From the NCBI GenBank assembly GCA_020631735.1, contig CM036160.1, positions 115,302,680 to 115,366,679 on the forward strand: a stretch of 64,000 nucleotides of DNA. The letters run 5' to 3'. Positions 45,319 to 57,195 of the stretch are shown here, in pieces. Source of the DNA: Saccharum officinarum (taxonomy: Eukaryota > Streptophyta > Magnoliopsida > Poales > Poaceae). The notes below the pieces were generated by a model. It made no database searches and had not been told where the DNA came from. It worked only from the letters and a program-made list of their open reading frames with translations. The translations under genes and the position numbers were made by a program. Within the stretch, counting starts at the first letter, position 1. Every line of letters starts with the position of its first letter.

Positions 45319-46355
45319 GGTAGCCCACAGGGAGTTTGGGGGAAACCCCGGAGTAGCGACGCCCGGGCCCCCGCACCAGCGGCCCCGGCGGTGGCGGCCA
45401 TGGTGTTAGCGGCGCCAGGAGGATGTCCCGGCTGCGACGGCGAGGGAGATGGAGCCGATGGCAGAGGGTAGGGAGCCGACAAGGTCCGGCGCGCGACACG
45501 AGATGCAGCGGCAGTGGCGCCGGCCCTGGAACGGCGTACGCCCGCGCCCGCAGCAGCAGGAAGGGCGGCAGGAGAAGGGCAGGGAGCGGGCGGCAGCACC
45601 ACAGCAGGGGATGGTGGAGCCCGGGAAAGGGAGGGATAGATGGGAAGAAGAGAGGAAAGGATGGTGGTAGACGGAGGAGGGGATGGTGGACGGCCAGCCA
45701 TGGGCAGCGCCAGGAGGCGCGGCGGCTGGGCGTGGGCAGGTGGACGGCCAGCCATTACCGGCTCCAGGAGGAGCGGCGGCTGGGCGTGTGCAGGGGCAGG
45801 GGAAGGTGGCTGCTGCGCCCACGGGACAGGGGAGGAGCAGGAGAAGGAGGGGTGGGGAGGGGGGGCGCCGGCCATGGCTGGCTGGCCGGCGGCAGCAGCC
45901 ACCGGGAGGGGCGGCGGCTGGTGCTGCAGATGTTGGACGGGATGAAGCAGCGGAGTCTCCAGGCGGGCGAGCAGGCCACCAGCAGCAGCAGACACGGAGT
46001 CCAGGGAGGCCGCTGGCAGCAGCTGCCCCTCCGCGCGGTACAGTGGTTGGGCGTCCAGGCGGTCCAGCGGCTGGAGCGGCTGCTCCAGGCGGATAGGCGC
46101 CTCAGAGCGGGGCGGGTGGGGACGGGGCTGCTGCTCCACGGTGGCGGCGTCGGGATCAGCCACAGCCGCTGGGTGGAGGGGGGCAGTAGCCGCCGGTTGG
46201 GGAAGGGAACCAGAGGCGGCGGCGGCAAGAGCTTGAGGAGCCACCGGACCTGTAGCGGCGGGAGGGGCAGCAGCAAGGACCTGCGCCCATGTGGAAGAGG
46301 AGAGGGAAGGGAAATGGCTGTAGAGGGAGGGGTGGGGAGGTGGAGCGCCGGCCAT
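45276..46355 (-). CDS. Ala/Pro-rich ORF in the gag position of the Copia element
   Basis: From the first ATG at 46355 the frame runs 359 codons to a stop at 45276. It is almost entirely Ala, Pro, Ser, Leu and Arg, with repeated blocks (MAGAPPPHPS twice, MAGRPP twice). I see no capsid motif and no CCHC knuckle, both usual in copia gag. The last roughly 40 bases overlap the pol frame, which is in the -1 phase. It could be a gag replaced by unrelated sequence, or an open frame arising from GC-rich composition. Confidence is for the open frame, not for function. Confidence 0.5.
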   Translation of the reverse strand: MAGAPPPHPSLYSHFPSLSSSTWAQVLAAAPPAATGPVAPQALAAAASGSLPQPAATAPLHPAAVADPDAATVEQQPRPHPPRSEAPIRLEQPLQPLDRLDAQPLYRAEGQLLPAASLDSVSAAAGGLLARLETPLLHPVQHLQHQPPPLPVAAAAGQPAMAGAPPPHPSFSCSSPVPWAQQPPSPAPAHAQPPLLLEPVMAGRPPAHAQPPRLLALPMAGRPPSPPPSTTILSSLLPIYPSLSRAPPSPAVVLPPAPCPSPAALPAAAGAGVRRSRAGATAAASRVARRTLSAPYPLPSAPSPSPSQPGHPPGAANTMAATAGAAGAGARASLLRGFPQTPCGLPWPPPSAPPPALHQ

Positions 46356-46437
46356 GGCCTCCTGGCCGGCGGCGGCAGCCACCAGGAGGGGGCGGCGGCT
46401 GGGCAGAGGAGGAAGAGGAAAAAGAAAACTAACCCTA

Positions 46438-46451
46438 GGCTCTGATTACCA
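46438..46451 (-). promoter_or_regulatory. Primer binding site of the Copia element
   Basis: On the minus strand TGGTAATCAGAGCC follows the LTR directly. It resembles the iMet-type site TGGTATCAGAGC with one extra A. Confidence 0.8.
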
Positions 46452-46564
46452 TGTTGTAAACTGAGATTTCATTGCTTAGGGCTAACCCTAGAAGGGTAGC
46501 TACATATAGTTCCATACATGGGCCACATGGGCCTTAGCCACATGGGCCTAAACATACTCCAACA
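46452..46564 (-). repeat. 5' LTR of the exon-7 Copia
   Basis: 113 bp, identical to the other LTR, followed on the plus strand by the ATCAG duplication and the rest of exon 7. Confidence 0.96.
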
Positions 46565-46569
46565 ATCAG

Positions 46570-49500
46570 ATGACTTTGTTTATGTTGCATCTGAGGTAGG
46601 TTTCAGCTGTTTCTTTCTTCTGTACAAAACTCTATGTTCAACAACAACGTCGTCAGAGAATTGTCTTCTCATAGATTATAAAATATCCATTTGGAATCCT
46701 TGAATTGGAGCATTTGGTTTATCTGCCAATACTTCATTGCAGATATATTGACACCCTTCTATACCAAATCGCAGAGTTCAGATGTCACAAGCTAAACTAA
46801 ATGTAACATTCAGTAAGTACTGTGTCCATTTGCTAATGTGTAGGTCTGTCAGCTAGGTTAGGTGATAGGTGAAACTATTAAGTTATAAATTTATTCTTAT
46901 TTAAATGTAATGTGATGTAGCAGGGACTCTTAATTTGTGATGTATAAAAACTTCTACCGCACTAAACTTCTTATCTTGCTCTCCTCTATACAAGTTTGTA
47001 GAGAAATGTATAGTTCTTCAGTTGTCGTAGGGAGGATGCCTTTTTTTTTTTTGAGATTTTCCCATATATAATTAAGTTGTTTTGCAAATCACACCTTGTG
47101 ACCATCTCCTGAGTGGTTTAAATTGATATAATTTTGTTTTTAATATTTACATAAAAGTATGCCCTAGTAGTTGAATTGAATTCTGATCACCTTCTTAAGT
47201 GCTATGTGAAACCTCATAGTTCATGTTTGGTTTGCACTGATCACTAATTCTGTCAATGGCAACCCACAGGTTGGCGTTATACCAATGGATGAGTCAAAGG
47301 TAGTAATGAAAGGACGATTAGGTCCTGGAATGATGATAACTGTTGACCTACAGACCGGACAGGTTAGAATAGAAACAAATAATCTTTTCTCTTTCTTGCC
47401 GTTGACTGCTGCCGAATTTTGTACTAAAGATTTTAAACCTCATGAACCATCCAGGTGCTTGAAAACACAGAAGTAAAGAAAACTGTGGCTTTAGCGAGCC
47501 CCTATGGAACTTGGTTGCAAGAACGCACACGTTTGATAAAGCCTGTCAACTTCCTCTCTTCAACTATCATGGACAATGAGACTGTTTTGAGACATCAACA
47601 GTAAGAATTCATCAAGCTTTGTTCATTGATGCAACACATACTAAGATCTTTTCTTTTACTTGTCCAAATGTGGTCTTGTGGAACTTATATGTTTACTATC
47701 GTCAGAGTTTCTGTGCTTGAATGTCTGTTATTCTATCTGGTGCTACATGTTACTGTAATGATTACATTATAAACAGACAAAAGTGTTCTTGATGTTTCAT
47801 AAAATGCATCCAAAACTCTATGTTTTTGCTTGTAATTCCATTGTGCTATGGACAATGCCAGCACTGATCGGGTTAATTTTAACATGTTAACCTAGTGCAC
47901 TACCTAGCTATATTTACTTTTAGAACTGAAGTTGTGCAACAGACAAATTCCACGGGTTGTAGCGGCTATAGGTATTAGATTCATAGATTGTTGCTCAGGC
48001 TGAACATTAAATGTAAGCATACTGTTGTTTCCTTAGGGCATTTGGCTATTCAAGTGAAGATGTGCAAATGGTGATCGAATCAATGGCTTCACAAGGAAAG
48101 GAACCAACATTTTGTATGGGCGATGACATTCCGTTAGCTGTGTTATCACAAAGACCACACTTGTTATATGATTATTTCAAGCAGCGGTTTGCACAGGTTA
48201 GTAAGTCCTTGCACATTTTTACCTTTTTAACTAGCCAAGGCCTTTTGAGTCCAAATTGGTCGCTCTATCCATTGCTCTCAAGTAATAGCTTTCTTCTTAT
48301 CATTGTGACAGTAATAATTGTTAAATGTCTTGCTGCACAGTTTTGTATTCCTTGGCAAACATTCCATCTATAGCAGAGTTGGTAGTTGAGAAATTCCATT
48401 TTTCTCAGGCACGATAAAGTGTTATTGAAGTACTGGCAAATTTGAGGCCATCTTCAATCACATTCAACTCATTAGTGTATGTGCAAAGCTTGTCTGCTGT
48501 ATTGTGAATGTGAAATTCAATATTGTCACACCAAAACCCCAAAAGATGTAAATTGAGCATGCTCTTCTCTTGGTATGTTAGTCTTGTAGGAAAAGAAGTT
48601 AGTGATTTAGTAACTTGGTGATATGATGACATTTTCTCTGCGGAATCTGCTCTCCTCATTTACAAAAGTTAAGATTAATGTCCTCTCAGCCTTGGTTTCC
48701 ATGAGACATAATTTTATTACCCATTCTAGGTTACAAATCCTGCAATTGATCCCCTCAGAGAAGGTTTAGTTATGTCTCTTGAGGTTAATATTGGGAAAAG
48801 AGGCAACATCTTGGAGGTCGGCCCTGAAAATGCTGATCAGGTATGTGTACTTAGTTTCAAATTAAGTCTATGACTTTACATTTATTCTTTATTGGGTGCA
48901 ATATCAAAACACCACTATTGACCTTTTTCAGGTTGCGCTATCAAGCCCTGTGCTGAATGAAGGTGAACTAGAAACTCTATTGAAGGACCCAAAACTGAAG
49001 CCCAAAGCACTGTCAACATACTTTGATATTCGTAAAGGTCTAGATGGTTCACTTGATAAGACAATTCAGGCTCTTTGTGAAGAAGCTGACGCTGCTGTGC
49101 GGAGTGGCTCTCAACTTCTTGTTCTTTCTGATCGTTGTGAAGCACCTGTGAGTACTGATGTTTAAGATGTTAGCACATTGTTTGAAAACTACTTTCTTTT
49201 TGGGTTCATTTCCCCCAATCTTTTACATATTTGAATATTTTGGCAGTATAATTTCACATCTTTATTTTTGAAGTGTACTTGAGATCTAAATGTATGTTTG
49301 ACATTCTTTTCAGTTTCACTTGCTTAATATGCATTGTCGTAGATAAAATTTGGATCAATGGATGGATTTGTGCTGTCCACAGCTGCACATAAGCTTTGTG
49401 CAGTTAACCAGAAAAACTACATTAAAACGAAGTGGATAATACAATGTCCATTTTAGCTGTGTCCATACAATAATTTACTTTCATATATAAAAATAAAGAA

Positions 49501-52500
49501 GGAAACTAACAAAGCATGGCTGTGCATCACTGAGATGCCTACAATTATTAATGCTTATATATGGATGTCACTACAAGCGGGCACATATCAGGCTAACTGC
49601 TCTTATTACACTTCACAAACACTTGGGACATGCATCCTGTTGACCTTAAATTGTCCGTTTCCTAACTTGGAAGCATTCCTATAAAATACAACCACCTCAA
49701 CAATTTATTTCCCGTCAACGTTGGCTTGCTATGATTTTCCTTGTCAAATATAATGCAATTTTTATTTCTTAAAATTTCCCGATCTTGGAAAAAGGCAACC
49801 TAGCATTAACTTCACTAATGTTGCACGGTGTAAGCGAATGTAACAAAAAACTAACCCAAGGCCGGCTTTGTACTTGGATCATTCTATCTTTTAATACAAT
49901 GATGCGCAGCTCTCTTGCGTATTTGAAGAAAAAAGAAAATGTTGCATTTTACTTGAATGAAAAATGTGAAACTCTCCTTTTGGTTCAATTTTTTTTCTCA
50001 AGCAGTTTTGGTTCAATTTATTATTGCTATTAATAGTTTATGATGCGATTGAGAGTGCATTATTTTTTTCCCTCATGCTTCCTACATCTCAATTTTATAT
50101 TATGGATAATGTAGGAACCAACTCGTCCTGCCATACCAATACTTCTAGCTGTTGGTGCCATCCACCAGCATTTGATTCAGAATGGTCTCCGTATGTCTGC
50201 TTCTATTGTTGCTGATACTGCTCAGTGCTTTAGCACACATCACTTTGCCTGTCTGATTGGATATGGTGCCAGGTATGAATTTGTTGTCACCAGTAGATTT
50301 CGTTCAATAATAGCTACTCTCTACATCCACAGTTGGAAGCCCATTTTGTCTTGCACATAGATTAAGAAGACTTTCAAATGACTATATTACCATTGGTTAT
50401 TGGTTATGTATTTAGAGCCTAATATTTAATGCATGCATGTAACCAATGCAAAGTGTGGATATTATCGGGCGTAAATAGGAAAAACAACTTATTCTACATT
50501 GAAATATGAAATCAGCCTTACATTTGTGGACAATACCATTAAAAATCAGTGCCTTACATTTGTGGACAATACCATTAAAAATCAGTGCCTTACATTTGTG
50601 GACAATAAAAGGCATGCCCACATTCTTAATCTAACTTAACTTACGAAATAGATAAAAAAAATTGCATACCCTTTAATTCATAGAAATCACAACACAATGA
50701 TGTCTCCCTATAACATGTCTTCATGGTTCCACCTTTGAAAGCACTAGCATGTTACTAGGGTTTGAACTCTGGTGGGATTCATATTCCCATGACTATCATC
50801 ATTCACCAGACCGTGACTTCAAATCATGGATCTTAGTAAATATAGCCATGGATATAAAAATAGGTTTAGTTTTGTTTTTGGTTACTCTAGCTTCTTCCTA
50901 AATATACTAATATTCATTCCTGTATTAGTGCTGTGTGTCCTTATCTGGCACTAGAAACATGCCGGCAATGGAGGCTGAGCAACAAAACTGTTAATTTGAT
51001 GCGGAATGGGAAGATGCCCACAGTGACCATCGAGCAGGCACAAAGAAACTTTACCAAGGTAAATTTTCTAACTTACGACCTGTTTGTTGGATGTTGTTGT
51101 CCTACTGCCCCTACTCTTCTGAAGTCTGAGCATAGTTCGATCCAATATGAGCATTTTACCACATTTGAGCCTTTAGGTCCTTTTTTGCATGCTAACGCTC
51201 TATGGCCGTATTGTCATTATTATTATTTGATTTTTGATGATTTGTCTGTCTGTTCTAGTTAACATAGAGTAATATCTCACATTCCATTTGATTTAATGGT
51301 ACTTTTTGTTAATGTGTTCAATTGATGTACTTTCCAGGCAGTAAAATCAGGTCTGCTCAAAATTCTTTCAAAAATGGGTATCTCACTGCTCTCAAGGTCT
51401 GTCTATCTTTGCCATCCAGTTAACATAGTTATACTGTCGATATTATGAAGTCTGAATTTCCACTACAATTGTTTAATCCGTACACATTGTTCGGACAGCT
51501 ATTGTGGAGCTCAGATCTTTGAAATTTATGGTCTTGGTCAAGAAGTTGTTGATCTTGCCTTCTGTGGAAGTGTATCGAAAATTGGAGGTCTCACACTTGA
51601 CGAGGTAGTTAAAATCAAGTAGCAAATGCCACAAAAATTATCTAGTATTCCTATCTGCACTTTTTTTCCCCACTTTAGCTCTTTTTTTTTAGGTTCTGGC
51701 ACACTGTTTAGAAGGCCTCCCCCCTCTCCTGTAGTTGATTTACATCTTATATCTTTGTGACTTATTACTAACACTTCTAGCACTATCCTTGTAAAGCTGG
51801 GTAGAGAGACCTTATCATTCTGGGTGAAGGCATTCTCTGAAGATACTGCGAAGAGGCTAGAAAACTTTGGATTTATCCAATCCAGACCTGGAGGTAGTGT
51901 CTATCCTATAACTCATGCTAAATTTTATGTTTTGGATGCATGTAACCTGGCATTTTCTTACAGTACTACATTGTTTTATCATGATGTGATTTTTTCATGA
52001 TCTTATCTGGTTTTGGTGTGGTATTGTATGCTATAACACATACTGTTGCATCACTAGTTTGTGAATTGTGATCTAAGTTTATTTCAGCTTTCCTAGAGAT
52101 TTATCAATAAAGAAGTTTCTTCGTGCCCTGTCCTGTCATGTAGCATGACAATTTTAAGCTGTACTCTAGCACATTTATTTTACTCGTGGAGATCTCTCTC
52201 CAGCAGTACTGCCTAGAATCAACTGCATAGCTACGCTTCTTTTAGTCTAGATTTAATGCCACCTTCTATCTTTCCCTCAAACATACTATCTTCTAGTTAG
52301 TACAGCATAGTACTTGTTAGACGACATGCCTTGGGCCTTGTGGCCCAGGTATAGTCGCCAGGCAATGTGCCTTGGACTCCAAGTCTGGCATGTATTGTAG
52401 ATTGACTTGTATTTGGTAAGGGATATCGGAGGACGGCTCAATTTCTATGAGCCATATATACATGTACCATGTATCTCTCTAATCAATCTACTAATTCTTG

Positions 52501-55500
52501 CCATATACTCTGCTTTCATGTTAATCAATCTACTAATTCTTGCCATATACTCTGCTTTCATGGTATCAAAGCCAGAGGTCTCAAAGTTCGAATCCTTGTT
52601 AGCGCAATTAAATAAAATAATTGCTGCTCGCTCCTATTCCACGTCTGAGGCTTGAGGGAGCCTCCACGTGAGTGTTGGAATATAAGTGAATTGCCATCTC
52701 TACCCATCAGTTTAAGCTTTTGGGTTGAACTGGACAACAGTCTTCCTTGGTGACAAGGTCGTCAAAACGTGAGGCCACTATGTCTCGTTCCAATGCTGAA
52801 GCCGAATATCGCGCTGTGGCCAATGCTGTTGCAGAAGCCACCTGGCTGCGACAGCTCCTATTGGAACTTGACACTCGCCTCCGCGTGCCACGCTGGTCTA
52901 CTGAGCAATCCGGTTCGACACCAGCGTACCAAGCATGTTGAGATTGATCTTCACTTTGTTCGTGTGGCGACGTCCATGTTCTGCAGGTTCCATCTTCCCT
53001 ACAGTATGCCGACATTTTCACCAAAGGGTTGCCATCTTTTGTGTTCATAGAATTCAGATCCAGTCTCAACATCCGAGAAACCGGTGTTTCAACTGCGGGG
53101 GCGTGGTAGACGACGTGTCTTGGGCCTTGTGGCCAGTATAGTTGCCAGGCTATGTGCCTTGGACTCCAAGTCCGGCACGTATTGTAGATTGACTTGTATT
53201 TGGTAAGGGATATCGGTGGACGGCTCTGTTTCTATAAGCTGTCCCTGTCCCTACCTATGTACCATGTATTTCTCTAATCAATATATTAATTCTTGCCATA
53301 TACTCTGGTTTCAGTACTGAATTATGTTTTTCTTTTGATTAGGTGAATACCATGCGAATAATCCTGAGATGACCAAGCTGCTGCACAAAGCAATTCGTGA
53401 GAAAAGAGATAATGCGTACACTGTCTACCAACAACATCTTGCAAGCCGTCCTGTCAATGTAAGTAGTGATCCTTCAGGTTGCTAATTATTGATTTTTTTT
53501 TTGGTTACCACGAAGCTCATAGTGTCTTTTTTCTGTAGGTTCTTCGAGATCTTCTTGAATTGAAAAGTGATCGTGCACCTATTCCTATTGGCAAAGTGGA
53601 GCCTGCAACCTCCATTGTTGAACGTTTTTGTACTGGTGGAATGTCCCTAGGAGCCATTTCAAGGGAGACACATGAAGCTATTGCAATTGCAATGAATAGA
53701 ATAGGTGGAAAATCTAACTCAGGAGAAGGTGGTGAGGTGGGTCATATAAATTCCTTTACAACATAGCTGATTATCTCTGTCAGGCTTTTCAAGTGGAATC
53801 TGCAACACAGAATTGCTTATGGACTTGTCATTTTGCACAGGATCCAATCCGTTGGAATCCCCTCACAGATGTTGTAGATGGTTATTCTCCAACACTTCCT
53901 CATCTCAAAGGTCTTCAGAATGGTGACACAGCCACAAGTGCCATTAAGCAGGTGGATTATCATAGTTCATTTATTTTCAAGCATTCATCAACTTTACTTT
54001 TCTTGTGCTATCTGGTTCTTTCTCCTTTACTTTATACTATACTCCCTCCGTCCATAAGTCTCCTTCGTATTAACCTTCGGCACAATGACCAAGGAGCAGT
54101 AAACAACGCCGATTTGCATTTAAGGCAAGGAGCAATCAAGGAGTCGTAGCCAATGAGCAGCCAAGGAGCAATAAATGCAGACAAGAAGTAGCCAATGAGC
54201 ACTAAATGTACAGCACATATGAGAAGCCAAACCTGTGGTCCCAGACTAATATGAAGGAGACTTTTGGAAAAAATAATTTTGCTTAGATGAAGGAGATAAA
54301 TGGACGGAGGGAGTATATATGAATTATAATCAATGCAAGTGTTACCATGACTTGCTACATTGGGAAAGCTCACACACTGTTGGATATATGCATTTTTTTC
54401 CCTAAAACGAGGGGAGCTAACCTTAAAAATCTTCTGTGATGGAGAAGCATTTACTGTTTGCCAGTGAACTGCCTAGACATTGTTATTGCTGCCATGTGTC
54501 TGTTCCCGGAGAAAGGGATCTGGTCATCTGGAGATCTGTCTAGATGTACTGGAACTCCTGGGCCAGATATTAGTGAGATACCAAGTAGCAGCTCTCAAAA
54601 CAGGAAACTTCACAACAGCATATTTCCTTATCTCTTTTTGTTTATTGTTCTTAACTACAGCAGTGTTATGTCTTCTTTCTGGTGGACTAAAATATTTGGC
54701 CTAAGTTTTCGTTAATACTATTCTTTTACAGGTTGCATCTGGGCGTTTTGGAGTTACACCAACATTTTTAGTAAATGCTGACCAAATTGAGATAAAGATT
54801 GCGCAAGGTGCAAAGCCTGGTGAGGGGGGTCAACTTCCTGGGAAAAAAGTCAGTGCATACATTGCTCGTCTGAGGAACTCCAAACCTGGAGTTCCTCTAA
54901 TCTCCCCGCCTCCACACCATGACATTTATTCTATCGAGGATCTTGCACAGTTGATTTATGACCTCCATCAGGTTTGCCTTCTGAGTTCTGACTACTATTG
55001 GTGGAATGTCAATTAGTATTATTGATATTATAGGAGAACCACAACAGCTTAGAAATGATAGTTTTCTGTATACTTGGAAGAAATTGGGTCCCTTTGGTTA
55101 CCTAGTGGTTCTACGCCAACTAGTTATGAAGTTTACGGTTTCTGGTTCTTTGTACTAATGGAGTTATGCAATTAATATCTGGCTGAACAGATCAATCCTA
55201 AAGCTAAAGTGTCCGTAAAGCTTGTGTCTGAAGCTGGGATTGGAACTGTAGCTTCTGGAGTTTCGAAGGGAAATGCAGACATAATTCAGGTTATTGAAGT
55301 TCTTTTTAAATAATTTGTTCATAAACTTAACTCGTGCTTTCAGTGTGCAAGAATATTCACATAAATTGACTGCGGCTAACTTATACATCTTTGTATCTAA
55401 ACTTCAGTAAGGTTCTAATTGTTGTTTTTTACTATGTCATGTTACTGGCACTTGCTGTGTGCAATGTGCCATTCATGGTGATAGAACTTCCCCTGTATAA

Positions 55501-56808
55501 TCTATAGTTATCTATATATATTTGCTTACAAAAAAAACAAATGTACGGTAAAATGAGCTATGAATTGAAGCATATCTGGGGAAAAAATTTCAGATATCTG
55601 TTAAATCTTCGAAAAATTTCAGCAGGATAGTCTTATCCAGAAATGCCATAAGCTGACACGCCTATCATAAATACTGGATGAATGCACTAAGCCTAATAAT
55701 ACTTCAATTCAGTTCTAAATTTAACGGAATGCTGCAGCATTTCAGGACATCATACTATGAGCTCTTATTCAATTGCTTGCAAATGGTTCTCTCAAAGGCC
55801 TGCTGTATTGGGTGAACTAGAGTTTTATGTGTACTTATTTTTGTCTTCTAAATAACTGTTCTATTACACAGATATCAGGTCATGATGGTGGTACTGGAGC
55901 TAGCCCAATCAGCTCCATCAAACATGCTGGGGGTCCTTGGGAACTTGGTCTTACAGAAACAAATCAGGTTTCCTACATTTTTTTGCTGTAACAGTTTTTC
56001 CATGAAATTATTTTCTGTTTTGTAATGCTAGTTAACTTCCTCCAGACACTTATACAAAATGGACTGAGAGAGAGGGTAGTACTTAGGGTGGATGGTGGAT
56101 TCAGGAGTGGTCAAGATGTTCTTATGGCTGCTGCTATGGGGGCTGATGAATATGGCTTTGGTTCTGTAGCTATGATAGCTACTGGGTGTGTCATGGCACG
56201 CATTTGCCAACAAATAATTGCCCAGTTGGAGTGGCTAGTCAGGTAGTAACAACACAAGTTATTTTACCTTCCTCTTATTGGACTACCTCTTACATTCTTT
56301 GCTCTTGTAGAGAGAAGAGCTTCGTGCAAGGTTTCCTGGTGTTCCTGGTGATCTTGTTAACTACTTCCTCTTTGTTGCCGAGGAGGTATGTCATGATTCT
56401 CATTACTGATGCTGTTTATCTTAGCCTTGTTCCTTGATTGTTGCAAGACCTGCCTATTTTTTAGGGATAATTGTAACTTTTGAAATTTGTTAATTCATTT
56501 AGGTTCGAGCTGCATTAGCTCAATTGGGTTATGAGAAGCTGGATGACATCATTGGGCGAACAGATTTGCTTAAACCAAAGCATGTCTCGTTGGTGAAAAC
56601 GCGGCACATCGATCTTGATACCTCTTATCAGTATGTACTAGCAGCCATTATTATTTGAAACATTAGCATATCTTCCATGTGCTTTCTATTTAAATCAATG
56701 GTTTTTACATCAGAATGCTGGATTGCCTGAATGGAGCAGCTCCCAGATTAGGAGCCAGGACGTCACACTAATGGCCCTGTTCTTGATGAGATGATCCTAG
56801 CAGATCCT
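46570..56808 (+). CDS. Fd-GOGAT: Ferredoxin-dependent glutamate synthase, exon 7 (rest) to exon 27; C-terminus missing
   Basis: Exons: 46570-46595, 47270-47362, 47455-47600, 48037-48196, 48730-48840, 48932-49147, 50115-50272, 50929-51058, 51338-51396, 51499-51604, 51797-51893, 53343-53458, 53539-53736, 53841-53951, 54732-54971, 55191-55289, 55872-55967, 56046-56242, 56311-56385, 56503-56630, 56714-56808. Phases fit through 55967 (1178 codons from the start). The central domain and the FMN-binding synthase barrel are clear: [66 protein letters not shown]. Exons 24, 26 and 27 each lack one base against the expected frame. The first falls in the cysteine cluster (GCVMARIC...) that binds the 3Fe-4S centre. 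Sequence stops at the N gap near LDEMILADP. The C-terminal beta-helix domain is not in the window. Confidence 0.96.
50516..50607 (+). repeat. 36-bp tandem repeat, about 2.5 copies, in an Fd-GOGAT intron
   Basis: CCTTACATTTGTGGACAATA recurs at 50516, 50552 and 50588 with identical spacing. Likely a variable-number repeat. Confidence 0.95.
52315..53313 (+). mobile_element. Internally deleted Copia derivative in an Fd-GOGAT intron
   Basis: LTRs at 52315-52560 and 53104-53313 share ACTTGTATTTGGTAAGGGAT and other blocks but differ by several substitutions and indels. GTACT flanks the element (52310-52314, 53314-53318). The primer site TGGTATCAAAGCCAGAGG follows the first LTR. The interior keeps only an RNase H end ([20 protein letters not shown], about 52791; then [10 protein letters not shown] in another frame). 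The 5' LTR has an internal 42-bp duplication (ending TACTCTGCTTTCATG, about 52478-52561). An older insertion than the exon-7 Copia, removed with the intron. Confidence 0.9.
54042..54313. mobile_element. Stowaway-like MITE in an Fd-GOGAT intron
   Basis: Ends CTCCCTCCGTCC and GGACGGAGGGAG are perfect inverted repeats with TA on both sides, as for Tc1/mariner-derived Stowaway elements. Inner segments AAGTCTCCTTC and GAAGGAGACTT also pair. 272 bp. Confidence 0.9.
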
Positions 56809-56908
56809 NNNNNNNNNNNNNNNNNNNNNNNNNNNNNNNNNNNNNNNNNNNNNNNNNNNNNNNNNNNNNNNNNNNNNNNNNNNNNNNNNNNNNNNNNNNN
56901 NNNNNNNN
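56809..56908. other. Assembly gap (100 N) within the Fd-GOGAT locus
   Basis: Exactly 100 N. Left side is an Fd-GOGAT exon; right side is transposon sequence. The remaining Fd-GOGAT exons are not found to the right within this window. Confidence 0.99.
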
Positions 56909-57195
56909 TTAGGGGTTTTGTGCTTTTGCTTCACTAGTTGTGTAGGAGCTCCCTCGGTTGGCAAAGTACTAGCGTATAGGTTTGTGTGACCTTACTCTAG
57001 AATTGATTAGGTGAGCTCTTGCTTTGCTTGGCACCTTAGTTGCTTAATCAGGATCTTTTGTAATGTGCTAAAGTTATAGATAGAGGGGTGTAGTCTTGGC
57101 TAGACCGATAAGTTTAATTCCGCATTTGTTTCGGTTAGCCGGCGCGATTAAGTTTTAGAAAGGACTATTCACCCCCCTTTAGTCCACCATCTCGA
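56909..57195 (+). repeat. End of an LTR, probably Copia type
   Basis: The segment closes with ...GGACTATTCACCCCCCTTTAG, a common ending region of long plant Copia LTRs of the SIRE/Maximus kind. It then passes into LINE sequence near 57195. Start is lost in the gap. No interior follows, so it is a fragment or solo piece. Confidence 0.5.

Larger units (their letters stand above)
41681..46564 (-). mobile_element. Young Ty1/copia element inside Fd-GOGAT coding exon 7
   Basis: Two 113-bp LTRs (41681-41793, 46452-46564) look identical base for base. They are flanked by the 5-bp duplication ATCAG (41676-41680, 46565-46569). Removing the element and one duplication restores the exon: TCA GAT GAC TTT. 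The minus-strand interior has a primer site, an Ala/Pro-rich ORF in the gag position, and an undamaged protease-integrase-RT-RNase H frame (the copia order). A G-rich polypurine tract (GCGGGGGGGTG on the minus strand, about 41803-41793) abuts the 3' LTR. LTRs this short are unusual for plant Copia. Identity of the LTRs implies recent insertion, though 113 bp gives little dating power. Confidence 0.97.

Noticed and set aside
52769..53141. Short plus-strand frames in the Fd-GOGAT intron
   Set aside because: These are fragments of the Copia RNase H end, already covered by the deleted element.
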